From positions 1 to 64,000 of the forward strand of contig JAJRTN010000131.1 of NCBI GenBank assembly GCA_024278275.1: a stretch of 64,000 nucleotides of DNA, in the 5' to 3' direction. The translations under genes were made by a program, and so were the position numbers. Position 1 is the stretch's first letter. Every line of letters starts with the position of its first letter. Under the pieces are notes generated by a model. That model was not told the DNA's origin and ran no database searches. It saw nothing but the letters and a program-made list of their open reading frames with translations. The DNA comes from Candidatus Hydrogenedentota bacterium. Lineage in GTDB: Bacteria > Hydrogenedentota > Hydrogenedentia > Hydrogenedentales > JAJRTN01. Below are positions 28,992 to 38,045 of the stretch, one piece after another.

Positions 28992-29513
28992 CTAGACCTC
29001 TTCTTCCGTATCCAACTTGAGCTTTGTTCCAATCGGGATTTCGCTGTTTCGATCCACGGACAGTTGACCACCAGGGAGCCGTTCAATCTGGAACCAGGGC
29101 AATGATTTGGGCGCCGGTCCTCGAATGACATTTCCGTCATGGTCATATCGGGAGCCATGACAGGGGCATTGAAAGCCATCCTCGTTTCGATTGACCACGC
29201 ATCCCAAGTGAGTGCATAGGGTGGAAATTGCATAAAGGCCTTCATCGTCACGGATAAGAACGACGTTCTCCTCCTTGAAGTTTTTGATTTGTCCGGGCAC
29301 GAAGTCTCCCGCGGTTCCAATTTTGAATCGCGCCGACGGGTCTGGCAACACGCCGGGAACCGCGGAACGCAAGGCCCCGGTGACGGCCAGGGAAAGCCCT
29401 CCCAAACAGGCACAAACCCCCACCGTCCCCATGAAGTCCTTTCTCGACAGATTATCGCGTGGGACCTTGTCTTTCATCCCTCGGGCGCCATTCAATTCAT
29501 TCCTGTCGGACAT
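28992..29513 (-). CDS. Rieske [2Fe-2S] protein
   Basis: [51 protein letters not shown] upstream of MSDRNE. Confidence 0.95.
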   Translation of the reverse strand: MSDRNELNGARGMKDKVPRDNLSRKDFMGTVGVCACLGGLSLAVTGALRSAVPGVLPDPSARFKIGTAGDFVPGQIKNFKEENVVLIRDDEGLYAISTLCTHLGCVVNRNEDGFQCPCHGSRYDHDGNVIRGPAPKSLPWFQIERLPGGQLSVDRNSEIPIGTKLKLDTEEEV

Positions 29514-29517
29514 TTCT

Positions 29518-31404
29518 CTACCTCCCATTACAGACAGATCGAAAAAGGAAACGTTCCATCGTAATTGCGTTGACCGGGCATCTTTCCGCGCACAATCCGC
29601 AGCGGGTGCATCGGTCGTCGTTCTTGATGATGGCCCCGTTTTCGCCCCCCTCCAGGTGATTCAAAAGCTCAGCCAGATTCTCCCGCCGCCCGTCCCCGGC
29701 AATCCTCTTGCATGAAATGAGTTTCAAGCACTGCTCGGGGCACACGTCGGCGCATCCTCCGCAGAGAATACATTTTCCGCTGTCAAAAATGGTGTTTACG
29801 CCGCAGTCGAGGCAACGTTCGGCCTCTAGGGCCGCCTTTCCGTCATCCAGGCAACGTTCGACCTCCACGGCGACGGACCGGGTGCGTTCGGGTTGGGGCG
29901 CGGTATCCGGCGATTGGCGGGGAAGGACTTCGAATCCTGGTTTCCGAAAGTACTTTTCGATTGGCACGTGGAAAGACCTGTCGGCCAACATAATCGGTAC
30001 CCCCATCACGAACTCGTATACCGACCGTGCCGCCCGCTTTCCGCTTGCGATGGCATGGATCATAAGCTTGGGGCCGAGTTCCGCATCCCCGGCCACAAAG
30101 ACGCCCTTCCGCGTCGTGGACTGGGCATCGTCCAATACGAAGGTTCCCCGCTCTGTTACGGCGATGCCGTCACGCTCGGGATCCACGAAAGAAAGATCGC
30201 ATGACTGGCCAATCGACACCAGGACCGTGTCGCAGGGGATCTCCGTTACGTCGTCTTCGTCATAGGCCGGCGCAAAGCGTCCTTCCTCGTCGAAAATAGA
30301 GAGAACTCGCTTGAATCGAACCGCCGTCACGGCGCCTTCTTTGTTCAGGAGGATTTCGTCCGGCCCCAGGCCGTTGTGCAGGAGGAGGCCTTCTTCCGCA
30401 CCTTCCCTAATCTCGATTTCGTCGGCCAACATGGCCTCACGAGATTCGAGACAACACAAATGAACGTTCTTGACGCCAACCAGACGCAAGGCGGTTCGGG
30501 AGACATCGTCCTCCACCTCATGACGCAAAGCGGTTCGGGAAACGTCATAGGCGACGTTTCCACCGCCAATGACGACCACGTTTTCGCCCATGGCCACGGG
30601 GCGTTTCAAGGCGACGGCCCGAAGGAAATCCACCCCCCCAATGACGCCACGTCCCTCGGCGCCTTTAATCTGGAGTGGCCGGGACTTCTTAGCGCCTATG
30701 GCTATGATAACGGCGTGGTGGGCATCAATCACTTCTTGAAGCGTGAGATCCTGTCCCACGCAGACGTTCGTCATTATCTTGACGCCGAGGGCCTTGATCG
30801 CTTCCACTTCCGCATGAATCAGGGCGCGCGGCAACCGGTACTCCGGCACACCGAGATACATCATTCCCGCGGGAACGGATTCCATCTCCAGAATAACGGG
30901 CTTGAATCCAAAGAGTGCCAGGTCGTGGGCGGCCGCCAATCCGGCCGGTCCCGATCCAATAATCGCCACCTTTTCTCCGGATGCCCGCCGGTAGCCGCCT
31001 TCCTCGAAGAGGGCCGACAGAACCGCGTTTTCTTCGCCGCCGGCGCATTCCCTGTTCCGTAAATGGTCCCTTACTTGGTTGATCGCCGCGAGTTCCCGGG
31101 TCAGGTCGTCCGTCTTCCCGCGCTTGCAGACATAACGTTTGAGGGCGCGGATGGAGACGGGCTTATCCAACGTGCCCCGCCGGCAGTTGACTTCGCAGGG
31201 CGCGCCACAAATGCGTCCGCACATGCTGGCCAAGGGATTTGGTCCCCTCGCAATGAGGTAGGCCTTTTCCAGATCCCCCGCGGCAACGGCACGGACGTAC
31301 CCCCTCGCGTCCGTATGAACCGGACAGGCACTCTGACATTTGATTTGTTCTTTCCAGTGGCGCAAACCGGGTATTGTAACCGTGAACCGTGCCTTGCCAT
31401 TCAT
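29518..31404 (-). CDS. FAD-dependent NAD(P) oxidoreductase (GltD/NfnB-like) with N- and C-terminal [4Fe-4S] modules
   Basis: [102 protein letters not shown] and [12 protein letters not shown]. Confidence 0.93.
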   Translation of the reverse strand: MNGKARFTVTIPGLRHWKEQIKCQSACPVHTDARGYVRAVAAGDLEKAYLIARGPNPLASMCGRICGAPCEVNCRRGTLDKPVSIRALKRYVCKRGKTDDLTRELAAINQVRDHLRNRECAGGEENAVLSALFEEGGYRRASGEKVAIIGSGPAGLAAAHDLALFGFKPVILEMESVPAGMMYLGVPEYRLPRALIHAEVEAIKALGVKIMTNVCVGQDLTLQEVIDAHHAVIIAIGAKKSRPLQIKGAEGRGVIGGVDFLRAVALKRPVAMGENVVVIGGGNVAYDVSRTALRHEVEDDVSRTALRLVGVKNVHLCCLESREAMLADEIEIREGAEEGLLLHNGLGPDEILLNKEGAVTAVRFKRVLSIFDEEGRFAPAYDEDDVTEIPCDTVLVSIGQSCDLSFVDPERDGIAVTERGTFVLDDAQSTTRKGVFVAGDAELGPKLMIHAIASGKRAARSVYEFVMGVPIMLADRSFHVPIEKYFRKPGFEVLPRQSPDTAPQPERTRSVAVEVERCLDDGKAALEAERCLDCGVNTIFDSGKCILCGGCADVCPEQCLKLISCKRIAGDGRRENLAELLNHLEGGENGAIIKNDDRCTRCGLCAERCPVNAITMERFLFRSVCNGR

Positions 31405-31446
31405 AGGTGCGTACCGCTCTTTCTCTCTCTCTTTCGATGACTGATA

Positions 31447-32130
31447 CTAACGCCGCCGTCTTTGCTTTTTTTGCAGGGTGAGGTCGGTGGTGACCGTGCC
31501 GTTTTCAGGTACGGTGATTGTCTGTTCGGGCACGGTAAGTTTTTTGTGCCACGCTTTCAGGGTGTACTCGCCCGGCGGCACCTTGGGAATGACATACTTG
31601 GCCGACTGGGAATCCCCGTCGATTTCGGCCATGGTGAAGTAAGGCGATTCCACCACGATGATGTAAGCGCTCATCTCCGGGTGAAGTTTACAGAGCATCA
31701 CGCCTTCCCCGGGGATGGTAAATGTGTGACTCGCCTTTGCGCCTCCGGGGAAATTGCCGAGATCCAGAAACTTTGGTTTTCTGGCATTCAGGTCGCCGAC
31801 AATTTTGCAGCATTCATCCACGCAGAACACGTTGTGTTCCGTGGTGTCACTGTTGACGAAGTCGACCGTGGCGCCCTTTTGAACCGCCATTACGTGCGGC
31901 ACGAATACAAGATTTTTCTGGTCTATAACCGCGTGTTCTTCGGGAGGTGGCGGATAGTCGCCGCCCCCCACCTTCTCCAAATACACCACCACATCCTTGC
32001 CGCTTTTCGCCCCGGTGGTCTTTACCTTCGTACCGGAAACTTGGATCGTTCCCGACACGGAGCCGGCCCATGTCGTTTGGACGGCGAAAAACAGAGCTAA
32101 CACCGCGATGAAGGCAATTGCAGGTTTCAT
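31447..32130 (-). CDS. Secreted cupredoxin (plastocyanin-like) protein with C-terminal carboxypeptidase-regulatory-like domain
   Basis: Signal peptide; FVNSDTTEHNVFCVDECC...GVMLCKLHPEMSAYIIVVESPYF; VPPGEYTLKAWHKKL. Confidence 0.85.
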   Translation of the reverse strand: MKPAIAFIAVLALFFAVQTTWAGSVSGTIQVSGTKVKTTGAKSGKDVVVYLEKVGGGDYPPPPEEHAVIDQKNLVFVPHVMAVQKGATVDFVNSDTTEHNVFCVDECCKIVGDLNARKPKFLDLGNFPGGAKASHTFTIPGEGVMLCKLHPEMSAYIIVVESPYFTMAEIDGDSQSAKYVIPKVPPGEYTLKAWHKKLTVPEQTITVPENGTVTTDLTLQKKQRRRR

Positions 32131-32179
32131 GGAAATACTCCCTTTCCCGGTTGTGCTTCGACCCATTGGAGCCGAACAT

Positions 32180-33613
32180 CTAAAAGGCGTAGCTCATGGT
32201 CACCAACGCCTGGTCGTCGTCACCCTTTTGCCCTGGGGCCAATCCTCGGGTTTGGCGTTCGTCCTTGGTATAGAAACGTCCTTCCAGGGCGAGTGTTATA
32301 TTTGCGCGAACAAGGGCCTTGGCGCCCACGATGATTCGTTCTCTGTCCTGATTCTCCTGAACGAAGAGTCCGGGAATGCCGGAGGCGAGCTTCAGTTTCA
32401 GGCCTTCGTAGCGCACATAGGGAAACAGCCATGGGTAGGCCACATATCTGGCCTCCAGGAACCAAGCCTCGGAATCGACGGAATCATTGGATATGGCGCC
32501 ATAGGGGCGGTTATTCTTTCCGAATATGTATCCTCCGCTGAGCGTAAGATCGCGGTACTTCCACTGAAGTCCGGGACCGAAGCGCCAGAAGTTATCTTTT
32601 TCCTTCCGGCCAATGATGTTTACTTGCCCCGTGCCTCTATAGCCGAATAGTGAGAACAAGAGTGAATCATCGCGCCAGGGTTGGCCTCCTCCCATGGCCG
32701 AACCTTCCCCGCCCGTGGACCCATCGAAGCCCCGGCCCCAGAACTTGTAGGCAAACTGGAGATAGAGGTCCTTTTCCGAGTTGTTATCGGATACGCTTCC
32801 GTTGCCGTTGACCACTCCGACGGCGTACCGCCAACGCCTGCCGAATCCGTTCAACTCTATTCCCGGCTGGGCGTGGATCGTGAAATCATTTCCTTCCACC
32901 TCCCCGCTTCCGCCCAGGATTCCCTGGACAAGATGATCATCGGGCGCCGGCATGGACCACGTGGTGTAGAGGTAGGGGTTTATGCTCATTCGGTCGTGAT
33001 CCCGCGCGTTGAAGAGACCGAATTCCTGCATTCCCACCGTACCGACGCGAAGGTTCAGTTTGTCCTCGATTCCAAAGAGATCCTCAAATTGCATCCACCC
33101 CTCCATGGAAGTGGCGACGCCGCCTTCGGGGCCGCCATGTCCGTGTCCCCCGCTTTCCCCTTGCGAATAGCCAATCTCCGTGAAGAAAGAAATGTTATCG
33201 CCGAAACGCCCGGCGCCGAGCAGCTTCAGTTCATTTGGGAAAACGAATTGGCTCCGGGCGGCCTTGGTCCCGCCAAGATCCATTTCATATTGGGAAGTGA
33301 ACTTGATCGACAGTGGCGGCAGTCCTGGAATGTCCGCCGGCCATACCGCGTTCTTGGGCCAAAGCCGTTTGTACACCTCGTCACCCAATTCCACGGGTTC
33401 TTCCTTGACGTAAAGTTCGTCGTCGACGAACTTGAACCCATTGATGCGAAACGCTTCGCCCACGGCGTTCAACTTCGGGAACGCCTCGTGGCAGGTCACA
33501 CAGCTCGTCTCATACTTACGGGCAAAGGCCGGTAGGGCCGAGGAATCCCATGCGACGAAGACCACGACAAGGACGATAATTGCCGTTATCAAGACTTTTC
33601 GGTTCCTGTTCAT
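32180..33613 (-). CDS. Outer-membrane monoheme cytochrome c-porin fusion
   Basis: Signal anchor then ARKYETSCVTCHEAFPKLNAVGEAFRINGF, long beta-strand-rich region, C-terminal aromatic ...ALVTMSYAF. Confidence 0.8.
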   Translation of the reverse strand: MNRNRKVLITAIIVLVVVFVAWDSSALPAFARKYETSCVTCHEAFPKLNAVGEAFRINGFKFVDDELYVKEEPVELGDEVYKRLWPKNAVWPADIPGLPPLSIKFTSQYEMDLGGTKAARSQFVFPNELKLLGAGRFGDNISFFTEIGYSQGESGGHGHGGPEGGVATSMEGWMQFEDLFGIEDKLNLRVGTVGMQEFGLFNARDHDRMSINPYLYTTWSMPAPDDHLVQGILGGSGEVEGNDFTIHAQPGIELNGFGRRWRYAVGVVNGNGSVSDNNSEKDLYLQFAYKFWGRGFDGSTGGEGSAMGGGQPWRDDSLLFSLFGYRGTGQVNIIGRKEKDNFWRFGPGLQWKYRDLTLSGGYIFGKNNRPYGAISNDSVDSEAWFLEARYVAYPWLFPYVRYEGLKLKLASGIPGLFVQENQDRERIIVGAKALVRANITLALEGRFYTKDERQTRGLAPGQKGDDDQALVTMSYAF

Positions 33614-33667
33614 CCCGTCAACCTTTCATGTATGTCTGGAATGCGGTCATATCTCCCGGCAAATGCG

Positions 33668-33886
33668 TCAGTCCGTGTGTCCCCCTTCCCCGCCCCCATC
33701 ATCGTGCCCGTCCCCCTGACCGGTTCCACCGTCCGCCGGCGGTATCCCCTTGATAAGCCCGGACACCCCGCTAAGCATCAGCACGAGTTCATTCACCAAG
33801 CTGATAAGCGTGCGTACCCCAAGGAGTCCCATATTCGCCGGCATGGGCATGGACTGCGCTCTGGAAATGGTCTCGATATGTTTCAT
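33668..33886 (-). CDS. 72-aa small protein with hydrophobic core and Gly/Asp/His tail, first ORF after the sigma-54 promoter
   Basis: Strong RBS (minus strand AAAAGGAGTTTTGACCAATG); tail GGTGQGDGHDDGGGEGGHTD. Confidence 0.6.
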   Translation of the reverse strand: MKHIETISRAQSMPMPANMGLLGVRTLISLVNELVLMLSGVSGLIKGIPPADGGTGQGDGHDDGGGEGGHTD

Positions 33887-34104
33887 TGGTCAAAACTCCT
33901 TTTCTTTTCCCTTTTGTGCCAGGCAGGCGCCAATGCCCGTGGCTCCATTACAGGTATCCGCCTTCACGTTTCACGCACGGGAAGGTTCTTGCTCACGGCG
34001 ACCGAAGAATGGCACTCCGGCGCGGTGGTATATTCGTTCCGCATCGGCACCATCGTGAAACTCGGGAAGAGCCTGAAACGGTAGGTGTCGATGTTCAATG
34101 TTTG

Positions 34105-34120
34105 AGCAATAACCTTGCCA
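34105..34120 (-). promoter_or_regulatory. Sigma-54 (-24/-12) promoter, TGGCAAGGTTATTGCT
   Basis: Matches TGGCACG-N4-TTGCW at all positions but one; GG-GC spacing exact; upstream of the respiratory operon and next to a sigma-54 activator gene. Confidence 0.8.
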
Positions 34121-34215
34121 AGAAGGGCAAAAGGCGGGGGAAAAGAAGAAACGGCCAATTAACAGGACAATTCCAGGGAGGACCCTCATGAAAATGGCAT
34201 GGGAGGAGAAGCGGA

Positions 34216-34231
34216 TTCGCAATATGGCGAA
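34216..34231. promoter_or_regulatory. Putative enhancer (UAS) dyad 1: TTCGC-AATATG-GCGAA
   Basis: Inverted repeat centred at 34223.5, about 130 bp upstream of the predicted start; right arm GCGAAAA identical to dyad 2. Confidence 0.65.
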
Positions 34232-34245
34232 AAAAGGACGGGGAT

Positions 34246-34265
34246 TTTTCGCGTTTTTGCGAAAA
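34246..34265. promoter_or_regulatory. Putative enhancer (UAS) dyad 2: TTTTCGC-GTTTTT-GCGAAAA
   Basis: Perfect 7-bp arms centred at 34255.5, exactly 32 bp from dyad 1. Confidence 0.65.
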
Positions 34266-34466
34266 TACCGGGGAGAAGCCGCCCACAAAATTCCCGTGAG
34301 CGGACGCCTGTCCGATAAGATCGTCCCGGGCATCTACCGATGCATTTGGAAAAACGGGGGAGTTCTTTACGTGTCATCCGTAAGGACCGCGCCTGGTCCC
34401 GGTATTTCGCATATTTTGACCAGAAGGTCCGCAACAAACGGGATCATGGGGCGGTCTCGCTGAAAA

Positions 34467-35837
34467 TCAGCTTTTCGCAAATGGCGCCTTCCGGTACAAG
34501 GTTGACAGATTGACGCCCAGACGGCGCGCGGCCTCTTCCTTGTTGCCATGACAGGAGCGGATGACGCGACGGATGTGCTCTTGCTCGTAGATTCGCATCG
34601 CCTGGCGCAAGTCTTCCGATGGTTTCGGCGCTTCCGCCTTTCCGCTTATTTGAGGCGGCAGGTCGTCCACGCCAATATAATCATCGCTTAGCAGAATCAT
34701 GGCCCGCTCGATGGCGTTCTTCAGCTCGCGAACATTCCCGGGCCAATCATGGGTCATAAGTTTCCCCAAGGCTGCGTTGTCCAATCCCTTGCAGTTTCGT
34801 TTCATTTCCCTGTTAAAGCGCCGTACAAAGTGGTCTGCCAGAAGCGGGATATCGGAACGCCGATCACGAAGCGCGGGGAGGGAAATCTCAAAGACCGCGA
34901 TTCGAAAGTACAAGTCCTGCCGGAATCTGTTTTCCTTAACCATTTTCGCGAGATCCTGGTTGGAGGCGGTGACGATGCGCGCTTTCAGTGGAATGGGTGA
35001 AGTGGATCCCACACGCACGAACTCCTGTTGCTCCAACACGCGCAGCAGTTTGCTCTGCAGGGGCAAGGGCATTTCCCCAATTTCGTCGAGGAAAAGAGTC
35101 CCATTCCCGGCCAATTCGAAGTAGCCTGTTCGATTTTTGACCGCACCGGTAAAAGCACCCCGCACATGTCCAAACAGCTCGCTCTCCAGAAGTTCGCTGG
35201 AAATACCCGCGCAGTTGATGGCCACGAAAGGTTGCATGATTGAGGTTTCATCATGGTCATTGGGCGTGCGGGCGCTCATTTCGTGAAGCGCTTGGGCAAC
35301 GACCTCCTTGCCCGTGCCCGATTCTCCGGTCAGTAAGACAGTGCTGCGGGTTGGTGCGACTTTTCCAACAAGGTCAAGTACGCGCTGCATCCCTTCGCTC
35401 TTGCCCACCATGGGCAGACTTCCAAGGTCGGCCGCGATCTCCCGGCGAAGGAACTTCACCTCCGCAAGCAGCCGCTTGTACTTGACAATCCGGTCGATCC
35501 GGAGGAGTACGTCTTCGACCACGACAGGCTTCGTGATATAGTCCGAAGCGCCCTTTCGGAAGGCTTCAATTGCCGAGTCCAGGGTCCCATAGGCGGTGAT
35601 CATAACGACGGCGCATTCGGGGTTTTGCATGGCCAGGTCATCAAGCACCTCAATGCCGCTTTTCCCGGGCATGGCGATATCGCAAAGCACAACTTCCGGG
35701 TTGAAGGCCTCGGCCAGCACTTGTCCCTCCGCGCTATTCGAGGCCGTCCGACAATCCAGACCGGCATCCCTCAAGAGGGTCGCAAGATCCTCCCGGAAAA
35801 TATCCTCGTCGTCGATAATCAGTACGCGCGTGCTCAT
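34467..35837 (-). CDS. NtrC-family sigma-54-dependent response regulator (REC-AAA+-Fis HTH)
   Basis: REC N-terminus VLIIDDEDIFREDLATLL; Walker A GESGTGKEVVAQALHE; GAFTGA motif; C-terminal NKEEAARRLGVNLSTLYRK. Confidence 0.97.
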   Translation of the reverse strand: MSTRVLIIDDEDIFREDLATLLRDAGLDCRTASNSAEGQVLAEAFNPEVVLCDIAMPGKSGIEVLDDLAMQNPECAVVMITAYGTLDSAIEAFRKGASDYITKPVVVEDVLLRIDRIVKYKRLLAEVKFLRREIAADLGSLPMVGKSEGMQRVLDLVGKVAPTRSTVLLTGESGTGKEVVAQALHEMSARTPNDHDETSIMQPFVAINCAGISSELLESELFGHVRGAFTGAVKNRTGYFELAGNGTLFLDEIGEMPLPLQSKLLRVLEQQEFVRVGSTSPIPLKARIVTASNQDLAKMVKENRFRQDLYFRIAVFEISLPALRDRRSDIPLLADHFVRRFNREMKRNCKGLDNAALGKLMTHDWPGNVRELKNAIERAMILLSDDYIGVDDLPPQISGKAEAPKPSEDLRQAMRIYEQEHIRRVIRSCHGNKEEAARRLGVNLSTLYRKAPFAKS

Positions 35838-35878
35838 GCCTCTTGCACCTCCGGAAGCGACATACGGGTTCAGGCCGC

Positions 35879-37891
35879 TTATCTTATGGGAAACATGACG
35901 GTAAAAACCGCTCCGCCCTCGGGACGGTTCTTGGCTTCGATTCGGCCGCCATAGGAGGAGACGATTCGGTGGGCGATACTGAGTCCGAGGCCGGTGCCTT
36001 CTTTCTTGCTGGTGAAAAAGGGCTCAAAAACGCGGTCCAGAATCTCGGCGGAAAGTCCCCGTCCCGTGTCCGCGAATTCCACGGCAATATCCCGGTCCCG
36101 CAGGAAGGTGCGCACGGTTAAAGTTCCTTCGTGTTCCATGGCTTCCAGCGCGTTGAGGCCAAGATTCAGGAATACCTGTACAAGCTCATCTTGAACGCCC
36201 ATAATTTCGGGAAGTGATTCCGCCAGTTGGCTCTCAATATGTGTAATCTTGGATTCCCGATGAAATCTAAGGAGGGTCAACGTATCCATGACAAGGCCGT
36301 TAAGACGACAACGGGACCATTCCTTTTGCGCGGGCCTGGCGAACTCGGAGATATCGCGAACGATACGGCTGATCCTGCCAATCTGGTCCTGGAGCAGTTC
36401 CACGCTCTCTTGCAGAAAGGCTTCGTCCTGTTTTTTCTTCAGGCGCTGCAACCTGGTGGTCATGGAAGCCAAGGGATTGCCTACCTCGTGGGCCACGCCT
36501 GCGGCCAGCGTCCCCAAGGCGGCCATCTTTCCCGCATTCACCGCTTGTGCCTGCAAGATCTTCTTTTCGGTGGTGTCTTGGGTCAGTTCAACAACTTCAT
36601 ACACCTCACCGTTGCCGTCCACCAATGGGGCAACCGTCGCATCGAAAAAGCGTCGGTTTCCTTCTCCATCAATCAATTGACGACTCTCATGGCGGACCTG
36701 TCCATCCTGGAAAGTGCGTGCCGCCGCTCCCTTCCGTCCACCGATCCATGCCTCCAGGCGGGCGCGGGTATCGGGGCTCATTGGATCGTCCAGGCCAAGC
36801 CAGTGCTTAATCTGTTCATTCTGCCACACGGGGCGCAGATCCCGGTCCACAATGGTGAAACCGGCGCCCGTGGCTTGCAGGACACGCTTGAGCCGCTGAC
36901 GAACCGCCTGGAGGCGTCGATGTTCAACGCTTAACTGGTCCATGATGGTAACTGTGAAATAGGCGGTCAGGGAGAGGAGGAGGAACTGCAATGACAAGAC
37001 ACTTGCCACGTAGATGGGGTCGTGGGCCGCATGGGAGAGATGGTCCTTGTCTTCGTCAATGTGCCCGGACGCCGGCGCGTGATTCTGAATCCCCTCTTCC
37101 GGATCATGCGCCTTTTGCGCGTGCGGGAATACGAGCAAAGTGTAGTGTTTGGCCGTTCCACTCATTTCAGCCAAGGAGGCGATTGAAAAAAGCACGCACG
37201 CAAACAGGACAATCACGTAGCATTTCCGGCGGCTCAACAGTATACCGCCGATGATAACGTGAAATACATACATCAGAATCATGGGGTTTTCAATTCCACC
37301 TGAAAAGTGGAGCATTGCCGTCAAAATAAGAAGGTCTGTTCCGATCTGGAGTTCCGGGAGGCGTCGGACGAAGCGGTTTGCCCTGGTAAAAAGCAGGAAA
37401 AGAATGTTGCTTGCAAGCAAACACAAGACCAAAAGGACCAGGGGGATAAAGGTTTCATCGTCCAGGTATTTCAGCAGCTTGACGATGATGAAGATGAGAA
37501 CCGCCGAAACCACGCACGCAATCCACCTCATGCGGATGAACCACCGGCAAAAATGACGGATTCGCGCTTCCCGTGAGAACTCATCCGCCAGTAATTCGCG
37601 GCTGCGCGATGGGGGCAGGGGAAAAATCGTCGGTCTTGACTTCAAGACATACCAGACGGCCAGAAGGGAGACGATGAGGCAGGCACCTATGCCACGTATG
37701 ATGTGGAGGCGATGGATTAGCCGTGGGTCCGCGCCCGTCAACCAGGTTCGTTCTATGATCTCGTAAGAGATGAAGATCAGCCCTATCGTTCCAAGGACAA
37801 TCCATATTACCGAAGGAAAAATCCGAACGTCTGTCCGTCCGGTCTCATTGTTCCACCCGGCGGTGGGCGGTTTATCCGTTCTATTGCTCAA
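35879..37891 (-). CDS. Membrane sensor histidine kinase (multi-TM RegB-like input, PAS, HisKA/HATPase)
   Basis: GGIENPMILMYVFHVIIG loop; His-rich segment; AAGVAHEVGNPLASMTTRL H-box; VFLNLGLNALEAM N-box; DTGRGLS; GTGLGLSIAHRIV. Confidence 0.95.
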   Translation of the reverse strand: MSNRTDKPPTAGWNNETGRTDVRIFPSVIWIVLGTIGLIFISYEIIERTWLTGADPRLIHRLHIIRGIGACLIVSLLAVWYVLKSRPTIFPLPPSRSRELLADEFSREARIRHFCRWFIRMRWIACVVSAVLIFIIVKLLKYLDDETFIPLVLLVLCLLASNILFLLFTRANRFVRRLPELQIGTDLLILTAMLHFSGGIENPMILMYVFHVIIGGILLSRRKCYVIVLFACVLFSIASLAEMSGTAKHYTLLVFPHAQKAHDPEEGIQNHAPASGHIDEDKDHLSHAAHDPIYVASVLSLQFLLLSLTAYFTVTIMDQLSVEHRRLQAVRQRLKRVLQATGAGFTIVDRDLRPVWQNEQIKHWLGLDDPMSPDTRARLEAWIGGRKGAAARTFQDGQVRHESRQLIDGEGNRRFFDATVAPLVDGNGEVYEVVELTQDTTEKKILQAQAVNAGKMAALGTLAAGVAHEVGNPLASMTTRLQRLKKKQDEAFLQESVELLQDQIGRISRIVRDISEFARPAQKEWSRCRLNGLVMDTLTLLRFHRESKITHIESQLAESLPEIMGVQDELVQVFLNLGLNALEAMEHEGTLTVRTFLRDRDIAVEFADTGRGLSAEILDRVFEPFFTSKKEGTGLGLSIAHRIVSSYGGRIEAKNRPEGGAVFTVMFPIR

Positions 37892-38045
37892 ATGATGGGC
37901 TCCATGCCGTAATGCAAGACGGCCCGAAGGGGCCGCGCCGTGTCTTGGCCCGGTTTGCGTGAGGACATGTCAACGCTCCGCTTCTCCCGCCCGCCATTGT
38001 CCGTGGAGTACATGACCGCGCGCTTTTCGCCGGGCGGTCGGGATA

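Noticed and set aside
34188-34463. 91-aa plus-strand ORF with RBS-like GGGAGG before the ATG
   Set aside because: No family resemblance, overlaps the two regulatory dyads and faces the operon; more likely regulatory DNA, though a small protein cannot be excluded.
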